From Prevotella sp. (lineage in GTDB: Bacteria > Bacteroidota > Bacteroidia > Bacteroidales > Bacteroidaceae), in the NCBI GenBank assembly GCA_017428055.1, contig JAFRRN010000077.1, positions 27,611-91,610 of the forward strand: DNA of 64,000 bases, read 5' to 3'. Made by a program: the position numbers and the translations under genes. The notes below the pieces were generated by a model. It had not been told where the DNA came from, did not search any database, and saw nothing but the letters and a program-made list of their open reading frames with translations. How positions within the stretch are numbered: the stretch's first letter is position 1; each line of letters begins with the position of its first letter. Below are positions 18,279 to 25,718 of the stretch, one piece after another.

Positions 18279-19412
18279 ATGGAATTAGTAAAACGAACAC
18301 TTCAAGAAGTGATTGAGAAGCGGATGTTCAGTGGGAAGGCCATCTTGCTGATAGGGGCACGACAGGTTGGCAAAAGCACCTTGTTAGAACAGGTTGTGAA
18401 GAATCGGCAGGAGCCTGTGCTTCGTTTGAATTGTGACGAACCAGAAGTGCGGACAATGTTGGAGGCTATCAACACACAGGAGTTACATTTGCTGATAGGA
18501 CAGCACCGGATAGTGATGATTGACGAGGCCCAGCGGGTTACCAATATAGGACTGACGTTGAAACTGATTACTGATGGGTTCCCCGATGTACAATTGCTGG
18601 TCACAGGCTCTTCGTCGTTCCAATTACGCGATGTGGTCAATGAGCCATTGACAGGGCGCAAGTGGGAGTATAACCTGTTTCCCCTCTCTACAGGCGAACT
18701 TCTGGACGACAGGGGGCTGATAGGTTTGAAGCAGACATTGGAGTCGCGCCTGATATATGGCTCCTATCCCGATGTACTGAATCACTCAGACGACGCAAAG
18801 GCTGTGCTGACTAACCTGTCGGGCAGTTATCTCTATCAAGACCTTCTGTCGTTGGAAGGTGTACGCAAGCCTGCTTTACTCGAGAAGTTGTTAGTGGCCT
18901 TGGCCTTGCAAGTAGGCAGCGAAGTGTCGTATAACGAACTGGCTCAGACCATTGGTTCAGATACGAAGACTGTGGAGAAATATATCAATCTGTTGGAGAA
19001 GTGCTTTGTTGTGTTCCGTCTGTCGGCTTTCAGCAGAAATCTTAGGACAGAACTAAAGAAAAGCAGGAAAGTGTATTTCTATGACAACGGCATTCGTAAT
19101 GCCATCTTGCAGAATTTCACACCGTTGGCATTGCGCACAGACGTGGGGGCACTTTGGGAGAACTTCTTCATCAGCGAGCGGATGAAGTACAACCATTACT
19201 CGGCCAACTATGTGCGAAGTTACTTTTGGCGGACTACGCTACAGCAGGAAATAGACTATATCGAGGAGCAGGATGGGCAATTCATGGCTTTTGAGATGAA
19301 GTGGAACCCAAAGAAAACTACCGCATCCGTTCCTGCGCCTTTCAAGAAAGAATATCCCCTCAAGCAGTTCGTAGTCGTAACGCCAAATAACTATTTAGAC
19401 TGGACTGTCTAA
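18279..19412 (+). CDS. AAA-family ATP-binding protein with DUF4143 domain
   Basis: The 377-residue protein has a Walker A motif (LIGARQVGKSTLLE, about residues 24-37) and a Walker B-like IVMIDEAQRV (about 77-86). TGSSSFQLRD follows, and the C-terminal half is of the DUF4143 type, which resembles a nuclease/winged-helix pair (SEVSYNELAQTIGSDTKTVE, then EIDYIEEQDGQFMAFEMKW). The E-I-D-Y ... E-M-K-W pattern recalls a PD-(D/E)XK site. These proteins are common in anaerobes and travel as single genes; their role is unknown. It has no link to transport. It stands between two sister permeases with its own palindrome, and its last codons (TGG ACT GTC TAA) run into operator B. Confidence 0.85.
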   Translation: MELVKRTLQEVIEKRMFSGKAILLIGARQVGKSTLLEQVVKNRQEPVLRLNCDEPEVRTMLEAINTQELHLLIGQHRIVMIDEAQRVTNIGLTLKLITDGFPDVQLLVTGSSSFQLRDVVNEPLTGRKWEYNLFPLSTGELLDDRGLIGLKQTLESRLIYGSYPDVLNHSDDAKAVLTNLSGSYLYQDLLSLEGVRKPALLEKLLVALALQVGSEVSYNELAQTIGSDTKTVEKYINLLEKCFVVFRLSAFSRNLRTELKKSRKVYFYDNGIRNAILQNFTPLALRTDVGALWENFFISERMKYNHYSANYVRSYFWRTTLQQEIDYIEEQDGQFMAFEMKWNPKKTTASVPAPFKKEYPLKQFVVVTPNNYLDWTV

Positions 19413-19445
19413 TAATCATACAGAGAACCGTCAATTTTTTTGACA
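19406..19445. promoter_or_regulatory. 40-bp inverted-repeat operator, copy B
   Basis: The left half TGTCTAATAATCATACA is a strong match to copies A and C; the right half, ending in TTTTTTTGACA, is weaker. Total length is again 40 bp. The first seven bases overlap the final codons and stop of the DUF4143 gene. Its centre is 69.5 bp before the -7 box at 19495, the same as in A and C. Confidence 0.72.
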
Positions 19446-19471
19446 ATCTGCATCCGCCGATGCCTAAAGCA

Positions 19472-19502
19472 TTGGTGGATGTATTTTATTGGCGTAACTT
19501 TG
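19472..19502 (+). promoter_or_regulatory. Promoter of permease 3
   Basis: TTGG (19472-19475), a 19-bp spacer and TAACTTTG (19495-19502) match the Bacteroidales promoter. The -33 box begins 26 bp after operator B ends. The transcript leader then carries the shared sequence ending in AAACTTATAAACTCACAA before the ATG at 19567. Confidence 0.8.
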
Positions 19503-19566
19503 CAGAGAGTTCTTGGGGTCTCACAGGCTCACATTCTTATAAACTCATAAACTTATAAACTCACAA

Positions 19567-21954
19567 ATGAAAGAAGTATTGAGAAATGTCTGGTATATGG
19601 CGCGCCGCTTCAAGATGGCGACGGCGCTGAACTTCGCAGGGCTGGCGGTGGCCTTCGCCTCCTGCTATTTGTTTCTGACGCAAGTGGTGTATAACCATTC
19701 TTATAATAAGGGGCTGGCAGACAGTGGGAAGCTCTACCGCGTGGAGACACCGGCCATGTTGGACCACGGCAAGTGGCAGTCGATGGTGAACCGTTTCCTT
19801 GCCGAGCAGCTTGACTCGATGCCGCAGGTTGAGGGCATGGCCCTGTTTGAGAGTTGGAACTGGGACATGCGGTTTGCCAAGGAAGGCACGGAGTTCACGT
19901 TCAGTGGCTGCAACGTCAGTTACGATGCCCTGACGACGCTTGCCCCACGGGTGCTGGACGGGAAGGTCGGCTGGTCGGATGACGACCACCGGGGATTCAT
20001 CCTGCCCGCGTCCATCGCCATGAGGTATTTCGGCACCACGCAGGCAGCAGGCCTCCATCTATGGAATGGCAAGGACAGCATCTTGGTGAGGGGCGTCTTC
20101 GAGGACTTCCCTGAGAACTGCTTTGCCAGGAACTGCATCTACGGCCATATAGGCGACGAGAACAAGGGCAACTTCCAGAACTTCAACTACAACTGCTACT
20201 TGAAGCTCAGGCAACCCTTGGACGTGGAGCAAGTGAGACATACCATTTTGGACCCGCTGTTGGAGCGAATCCACCAAATGTACATAGAACATGGCTATGA
20301 GGACCAATGGGATGAGGCAGATACAAGAGAACGCCTCAACCTACGGCTGGTACCCGTCACGGAGACGTGGTTCTCGGGCGTGGATGCTGGGCAGGACAGA
20401 GGCAACAAGGCTGTTGACCTGATTCTGCAACTGTCGTGCCTGTTGGTCATCATCATCGCCGCCATCAACTTCCTGAACTTCACGTTGGCAGAGAGCCCCA
20501 TGCGCATCAAGAGCATCAACACGCGGCGCGTACTGGGAAGCACCGTCGGACAACTGCGCCTCGGATTCGTGGCTGAGACGGTCTTCACTTCGCTGCTGGC
20601 CTTTGGCCTGTCTGTAGGCATCTGCTACCTGTTGTCGCAGTGGCCGCCCATCAACGACCTGGTTGTAGGCAGCATTGCGCCCAGCCATCACGGCATGCTA
20701 TTGGCAGCCCTTGCCGTCGCTGCCGTCTTGGTGGGCATCGTGGCGGGTCTCTATCCGGCTTTCTACGTCACCTCGTTCCAGCCCGCATTGGCACTGAAAG
20801 GCTCTTTCGGCCTTACGCCCAAGGGTCGAAGGCTACGCACGGCATTGCTCTGCTTGCAATTCCTCATCACCAGCATCATGGTGGTCTATATCGGCATCCT
20901 CTGCCTACAGAGCCACTACATCTTCAATTCTGACTATGGCTTCGAGAAGGATGAAATCCTGTATTGCGATACGTGGGAGATTCTTGACAGGCAAGACGCC
21001 TTGCGCTCAGAGTTGATGCAGCAGACGGGCGTAACGGACGTGGCCTACTCGCAATTCACGCTTGGCACATCCGACAGTTATATGACGTGGGGACGTGGCG
21101 ACAAGGACCATGAAGTGCATTTCGTCGCCCTGCCCGTAGACTGGCACTATCTGCGCACGATGGGCATTGAGGTCGTCGAGGGGCGCGACTTTACGGAGCA
21201 CGATGGCGACTGCTATATCATCAACGAGGCCGCCCGCAAGAAATGGGACTGGGTGGAGATGGACAAGAAGCTGTTAGACACCGACGAGTCAATGACCGTT
21301 GTCGGCGTGTGCCAGAATGTGCGCTTTGGCTCTACCCGTGTTGACAACAACGACACGCCGATGGTCTTCCTCATTTATGGCGAAAACTACCTGAGCCGCG
21401 GATGGGCGAACAATCTCGGCATGATGAACGTGCGTGTGGCGGCTGGTGTCGATAAGGTGCAGATGCGCCAGAAGATCAAGGAAACCTGCATGAAGCTCGG
21501 CGCACAGCACGAGCCAGAGGTCAGGTTCCTCGACCAAGACTTGGAGAATACCTATCAGGATGAGTTCCGCTTCATCCGCCAAGTGATGGTCTTCTCGTTC
21601 ATCTGCCTGATTATTACCCTCATCGGCGTGTTCTGCATGACGATGTTCGAGACGGAGTATCGCCGCAAGGAGATAGGCATCCGCAAGGTGATGGGTTCCT
21701 CGACGCGGGAAATCCTGCTGATGCTCTGCCGTCATTATATCCTGCTGCTCGCCATCAGTTTCATCCTTGCAGCACCCATTGCCTACCACATCGGCACCCA
21801 ATGGCTTCAGTCGTTTGCCGAGCGCACACCCATCCATTGGTGGCTCTTCCCCTTGGCCCTGCTCGCCGTTGCTGTCGTCACCCTCGCTACAGTCGTCATC
21901 CAGAGCTGGCGTACAGCCAATGCTAATCCCGTAGAGAGCATCAAGACAGAGTAA
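19567..21954 (+). CDS. MacB/FtsX-type ABC transporter permease 3
   Basis: This 795-residue protein is a close relative of permease 2: both have NF(M/L)NFTLAE(T/S)PMRI, then ALVLKGSFGLSPKG in permease 2 against ALALKGSFGLTPKG here, and both end in NPV(N/E)SIK. An N-terminal membrane helix, the MacB-like periplasmic domain, the FtsX helices, and the second coupling motif ETEYRRKEIGIRKVMGSSTR are present. It has its own promoter and operator B, so it can be induced separately from permeases 1 and 2. It should share the ABC ATPase at 24833. Confidence 0.9.
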   Translation: MKEVLRNVWYMARRFKMATALNFAGLAVAFASCYLFLTQVVYNHSYNKGLADSGKLYRVETPAMLDHGKWQSMVNRFLAEQLDSMPQVEGMALFESWNWDMRFAKEGTEFTFSGCNVSYDALTTLAPRVLDGKVGWSDDDHRGFILPASIAMRYFGTTQAAGLHLWNGKDSILVRGVFEDFPENCFARNCIYGHIGDENKGNFQNFNYNCYLKLRQPLDVEQVRHTILDPLLERIHQMYIEHGYEDQWDEADTRERLNLRLVPVTETWFSGVDAGQDRGNKAVDLILQLSCLLVIIIAAINFLNFTLAESPMRIKSINTRRVLGSTVGQLRLGFVAETVFTSLLAFGLSVGICYLLSQWPPINDLVVGSIAPSHHGMLLAALAVAAVLVGIVAGLYPAFYVTSFQPALALKGSFGLTPKGRRLRTALLCLQFLITSIMVVYIGILCLQSHYIFNSDYGFEKDEILYCDTWEILDRQDALRSELMQQTGVTDVAYSQFTLGTSDSYMTWGRGDKDHEVHFVALPVDWHYLRTMGIEVVEGRDFTEHDGDCYIINEAARKKWDWVEMDKKLLDTDESMTVVGVCQNVRFGSTRVDNNDTPMVFLIYGENYLSRGWANNLGMMNVRVAAGVDKVQMRQKIKETCMKLGAQHEPEVRFLDQDLENTYQDEFRFIRQVMVFSFICLIITLIGVFCMTMFETEYRRKEIGIRKVMGSSTREILLMLCRHYILLLAISFILAAPIAYHIGTQWLQSFAERTPIHWWLFPLALLAVAVVTLATVVIQSWRTANANPVESIKTE

Positions 21955-22015
21955 AGCGACTCCGAAATCATAAAGGTTATTGATTCTCGTATAGAAAAGC
22001 AATTTTTTCTTTGAC

Positions 22016-22055
22016 TGTCTAAAAATCATACACTTAACCGTTTAATTATTAGACA
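22016..22055. promoter_or_regulatory. 40-bp inverted-repeat operator, copy C
   Basis: The halves TGTCTAAAAATCATACA and TTTAATTATTAGACA form the best-conserved palindrome of the three (TGTCTAA / TTAGACA at the ends). GACAATCTACATCCGCC directly after it matches the sequence after copy B. Centre to -7 box is again 69.5 bp. Confidence 0.78.
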
Positions 22056-22081
22056 ATCTACATCCGCCAGGGTCAAAAACC

Positions 22082-22112
22082 TTGGCGGATTTGTTTTATT
22101 GAGGTAATTTTG
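22082..22112 (+). promoter_or_regulatory. Promoter of permease 4 and the ABC ATPase
   Basis: TTGG (22082-22085), 19 bp, then TAATTTTG (22105-22112). It begins 26 bp after operator C. The leader to the ATG at 22439 is unusually long, about 320 nt, and contains the hairpin repeat described next. Confidence 0.8.
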
Positions 22113-22117
22113 CAATG

Positions 22118-22438
22118 AGTTCTTGAGTTGATTAGTTCTTGAGTTCTCACAAACTTATAAACTCACTAACAAACCTGCTGAAAATGGAAGATAATTAAAA
22201 ATGAAGAATGCGGAAAGGGGACGCACTACGTGCGGAAATTCTACAAAATTGGAATCAAATTTATATCAAAATGAATGAACCATACTTTGGAACGTTGTCT
22301 TGGTTTTTGCCCAGTATTTTGTACAAATTTTGAAATTTTTTTGTTCAATTTCTCGCCAAGGGCGATTTCCTACCCACGGGCGGAAACACTGTTCCGCCCC
22401 TACAAGCCCAAACTTATAAACTTATAAACTCACAAAAT
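22118..22438 (+). repeat. Long repeat-filled 5' leader of permease 4
   Basis: No gene is present. The leader holds an early copy of the CACAAACTTATAAACTCAC sequence (about 22154-22167) and a CGCACTACGTGCG hairpin near 22222-22236. A full copy of the AT-rich unit seen at 15461-15712 follows, ending in the perfect hairpin TCGCC-AAG-GGCGA (22353-22365), and then a second CTTATAAACTCACAAA run directly before the ATG. A duplicated block probably inserted between the original leader and the gene. Confidence 0.7.
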
Positions 22439-24793
22439 ATGATTAGTGCAATTAAGACATTAAACAAGCGGGGACAGCATAATTGGACGAAGATCCTGTG
22501 CATAGCCGTAGGACTGGCCGTAGGTGTCGTGCTATTGGGAAAGGTGGGCTTCGAGCAGTCGTGGGATGACTTCTTCCCCACGAGCAACCGCATCTGTGTG
22601 GTGTGCGAGGATATTATCCGCGATGGTGAGTACAAGCATTTTCCGCAGACGGCGGGAGCCATTGCCCCAGCCCTGAAACGCTACTGTCCGCAGGTGGAAG
22701 CCGCCACGCGCTACACGGCCTTTGCTGGAGACATGCCCATCGTGACAGACGACGACAAGCGGGTGCGCACCAACTATGCCCTCGTTGACAGTTGTTTCTT
22801 CGACGTGTTCCCCTTCCGAGTGCTGGCAGGTAATGCAAAGAAGACGCTCAGCCAAGTGGACTATTGCATGATTCCCCGTTCACTTGCCGAGAAGTTGGGC
22901 GGTGACATCATTGGCAAGAAGGTTTGGTATAACAAGCGTGGCGGATGGGCGTTGACCGTTGGCGGCATCTACGAGGACATACCGCTGAACTCCAAGTTGC
23001 ATGGCATGGAGGTGATGGTCAGTATGCCGACGATTACCAAGATTATGTGGGATGGTCGCGAGAACTGGTTAGGCAACGACCGCTATGAAGGATATGTCCG
23101 TCTAACTGATGGCATCAGCCCGGACGACTTGAAACCGCAGATTGAGAAGATGAAGCAGGAGAAACTACCTTTGGACGAACTGAAGAAGGCGGGCGTGGAT
23201 ATGGGATTCTCATTGCAGCCGCTTATCGACTATCATTCAAACGATGAGGGCACACGCCGGATGACATGGATTCTCTCGCTGCTGGCAATAGTACTCATCG
23301 GCTGTGCCGTGATGAACTACCTACTTCTCGTCATTGGCGGCATCAGCCAACGTGCCCGTGAGATGGCAGTCCGTCAATGCTATGGTGCCGATGCCCGCCA
23401 TATATATAATAAGGTGATGGCAGAGAGCGTCGTCCACCTGTTATTGTCGTTGGCTTTGGCAGCCCTATTGCTCTATGTGGCGAAGGACACTGTGGAAGAT
23501 CTCACGGGGGCATCGCTGCCGACGCTGCTGACAACGGGCAGCAACGTGGGGATGGTTGCGGCGACGTGTCTTGTCGTGCTGCTCATCACAGGTCTCGTGC
23601 CAGGCTATATCTACACCCATATCCCTGTAGCCGCTGCCTTCAAGAACTACAGCCAGAGCCACCGCCTGTGGAAACTCCTGTTGTTAGGCCTACAGTTTGC
23701 CTCGGCGACATTCCTCATCGTCCTGCTGATGGTGGTTGGTCGTCAATACAAGATGATGGTGAATGATAATCCGGGCTACGACTTCCAAACCCTGGGTATA
23801 TTAGACACCAATGATCTCTCGGGCAAACAGAGACAACTCATTATGGACGAATTGCGTAAGTTGTCAACAGTGGAAAGCGTGACAATCTCATTTGCCAACC
23901 TAACCAAATATCAGAGCGGCGACAATATCTATCTCCCAGGTGATGACCATGAATATATGAACATTGCCGACCTTTACTTCGTTGGTGATGGCTACTTCAA
24001 CGTGATGGGCATCCCCGTTATCTCTGGCCGGACTTTTACGGAGCAGACCGATACACTCTGCGAGGTGATGGTGAGCAGGAGGTTTGAGGAGCGCATGAAG
24101 GAGTTAGCTGGTTGGGAGCGAGCTGTAGGCAAACAGGTTATTGTTACATCATTCAGCAAGCAGCATACCATTGTTGGTGTCTACGAAGACCCCCGAATAG
24201 GCAGTATCGCCAATCCTGATACTCGCGGCAGTGTTTGCTTCTACAGTAAGAACACGGACTTGATGGCGAATATCCTCATTCGCTTCCATACGATGGATGG
24301 GCTTGATGACGCTAACAAACGGCTTAAGGAAGTGGTTCCCGACAATCCTGACATAACCATCTACCCATACAGTCAGATGATGACAGAACTTTATACCGAT
24401 GCCCACCGCTTCCGCACCACCGTACTCATCGGTGGCCTGGTGGCACTGATCATTGCACTCATCGGACTCATCGGCTACCTCGCGGGCGAGATTGGTCGCC
24501 GGCAGAAAGAGATCGCCATCCGTAAGGTGAACGGCGCAAAAATAGCCGACGTGCTCCGACTGTTCCAGACAGACATCTTGCGCGTTGCGCTGCCAGCAAC
24601 GGCAATAGGAGCCTTCGCATCCTGGTATGTCGCCCGCCTGTGGTTGGAGCAATTCAGTGAGAAGACACCATTGCTGCCGATACTCTTTATTGTCGGTGCC
24701 CTGCTGGTGATTGCCATCATCCTGGGTGTTGTATGGCTCGGCTGCTATCGCGTCGCCTCCAGCAATCCCATTGAATATCTCAAATCAGAATAA
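22439..24793 (+). CDS. MacB/FtsX-type ABC transporter permease 4
   Basis: The 784-residue protein is the most divergent of the four permeases. It has the N-terminal helix (ILCIAVGLAVGVVLLGKVGF), the periplasmic MacB-like domain, and FtsX helices from about residue 275 with the coupling segment QRAREMAVRQCYGADAR. It repeats in the second half with IGRRQKEIAIRKVNGAKIAD and ends in SSNPIEYLKSE. The ABC ATPase gene starts 39 bp later, so the two are probably the core pair of the pump. Confidence 0.9.
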   Translation: MISAIKTLNKRGQHNWTKILCIAVGLAVGVVLLGKVGFEQSWDDFFPTSNRICVVCEDIIRDGEYKHFPQTAGAIAPALKRYCPQVEAATRYTAFAGDMPIVTDDDKRVRTNYALVDSCFFDVFPFRVLAGNAKKTLSQVDYCMIPRSLAEKLGGDIIGKKVWYNKRGGWALTVGGIYEDIPLNSKLHGMEVMVSMPTITKIMWDGRENWLGNDRYEGYVRLTDGISPDDLKPQIEKMKQEKLPLDELKKAGVDMGFSLQPLIDYHSNDEGTRRMTWILSLLAIVLIGCAVMNYLLLVIGGISQRAREMAVRQCYGADARHIYNKVMAESVVHLLLSLALAALLLYVAKDTVEDLTGASLPTLLTTGSNVGMVAATCLVVLLITGLVPGYIYTHIPVAAAFKNYSQSHRLWKLLLLGLQFASATFLIVLLMVVGRQYKMMVNDNPGYDFQTLGILDTNDLSGKQRQLIMDELRKLSTVESVTISFANLTKYQSGDNIYLPGDDHEYMNIADLYFVGDGYFNVMGIPVISGRTFTEQTDTLCEVMVSRRFEERMKELAGWERAVGKQVIVTSFSKQHTIVGVYEDPRIGSIANPDTRGSVCFYSKNTDLMANILIRFHTMDGLDDANKRLKEVVPDNPDITIYPYSQMMTELYTDAHRFRTTVLIGGLVALIIALIGLIGYLAGEIGRRQKEIAIRKVNGAKIADVLRLFQTDILRVALPATAIGAFASWYVARLWLEQFSEKTPLLPILFIVGALLVIAIILGVVWLGCYRVASSNPIEYLKSE

Positions 24794-24832
24794 TTGCAAG
24801 TCAACAAAAATGTCAACAAATAGTAAAATAAA

Positions 24833-25510
24833 ATGATGATTAAGTTAGAAAACATTCAGAAGGTATTCCGCACGGAAGAGGTGGAGACCGTTGCCCTTGG
24901 GGGCGTTTCGTTTGAAGTGAAGAAAGGCGAGTTCGTGGCCATCATGGGACCGTCGGGCTGCGGTAAGTCAACGTTGCTCAACATCCTGGGCCTACTCGAC
25001 AATCCCACCAGCGGGAAGTATTGGCTCGACGGCGAGGACGTGGGGCAACTGAAGGAGAGCCAGCGCACCCGTGTGCGCAAGGGGCAGATCGGCTTTGTGT
25101 TCCAAAGTTTCAACCTGATAGACGAGCTCAATGTGGAAGAAAACGTAGAATTGCCGCTGACCTATCTCGGCGTACCCAAGAAAGAGCGCAAGCGGCGGGT
25201 GGAAGAGGTGTTGCGCCGCATGGCTATCAGCCACCGCTCCCACCATTTCCCCCAGCAGCTCAGCGGCGGCCAGCAGCAGCGTGTCGCCATCGCCCGTGCC
25301 GTGGTGATGAATCCCAAGCTCATCCTCGCCGACGAACCGACGGGAAACCTCGACTCAAAGAACGGCTTGGAAGTAATGCAGCTTCTCACCCAGCTGAACC
25401 AGGAAGGCACCACCGTCTTGATGGTAACCCACTCCGAGCGCGACGCCAGCTATGCCGACCGCATCATCAGCCTCTTGGATGGCCAAGTGGTGCCAGAGGT
25501 CGATCTTTAA
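24833..25510 (+). CDS. ABC transporter ATP-binding protein (MacB/LolD type)
   Basis: This 225-residue nucleotide-binding subunit would drive the permeases encoded upstream. It has Walker A GPSGCGKSTLLN (about 39-50), Q-loop VFQSFNLIDELNV, signature LSGGQQQRVAIARA, Walker B LILADEPTGNLD and the switch histidine in VTHSERDA. The LolD/MacB/FtsE group is recognised from the order and the short length. It is the only ATPase in the cluster for four permeases. An ATG three bases later is an equal start. A terminator lies 32 bp after the stop. Confidence 0.94.
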   Translation: MMIKLENIQKVFRTEEVETVALGGVSFEVKKGEFVAIMGPSGCGKSTLLNILGLLDNPTSGKYWLDGEDVGQLKESQRTRVRKGQIGFVFQSFNLIDELNVEENVELPLTYLGVPKKERKRRVEEVLRRMAISHRSHHFPQQLSGGQQQRVAIARAVVMNPKLILADEPTGNLDSKNGLEVMQLLTQLNQEGTTVLMVTHSERDASYADRIISLLDGQVVPEVDL

Positions 25511-25542
25511 CCATTCAACGAATTTAGTTGCCTTGCTTTTAG

Positions 25543-25577
25543 GTTTTGGGGTGGGAAATATAATCTCACCCCAAAAC
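25543..25577 (+). terminator. Intrinsic terminator of the export cluster
   Basis: A perfect 11-bp stem, GTTTTGGGGTG / CACCCCAAAAC, with a 13-nt loop, is followed by TTTATTA. It closes the transporter operon. Confidence 0.85.
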
Positions 25578-25652
25578 TTTATTACATGAAAGATACTTAC
25601 AAAAAATAAAATCTATGATACACTTGGCAAAGTGACTTATATAAAAAGAGGT

Positions 25653-25660
25653 TAATTTTG
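25653..25660 (+). promoter_or_regulatory. Probable -7 box of the large secreted protein gene
   Basis: TAATTTTG matches TAnnTTTG. A -33 element is not clear: the nearest TTGG is 25 bp upstream. Transcription would start near 25667, leaving a leader of about 50 nt. Confidence 0.5.
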
Positions 25661-25718
25661 CACCGTGAAACTGAAATAATCCTAATTTATCATGTTTAAT
25701 AACTTAAAACTTTCTGAA

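Noticed and set aside
21289-22029. 246-codon open frame on the minus strand
   Set aside because: It is antisense to permease 3, whose domain motifs are clear, and its product is a low-complexity, His/Asp/Glu-rich shadow translation.
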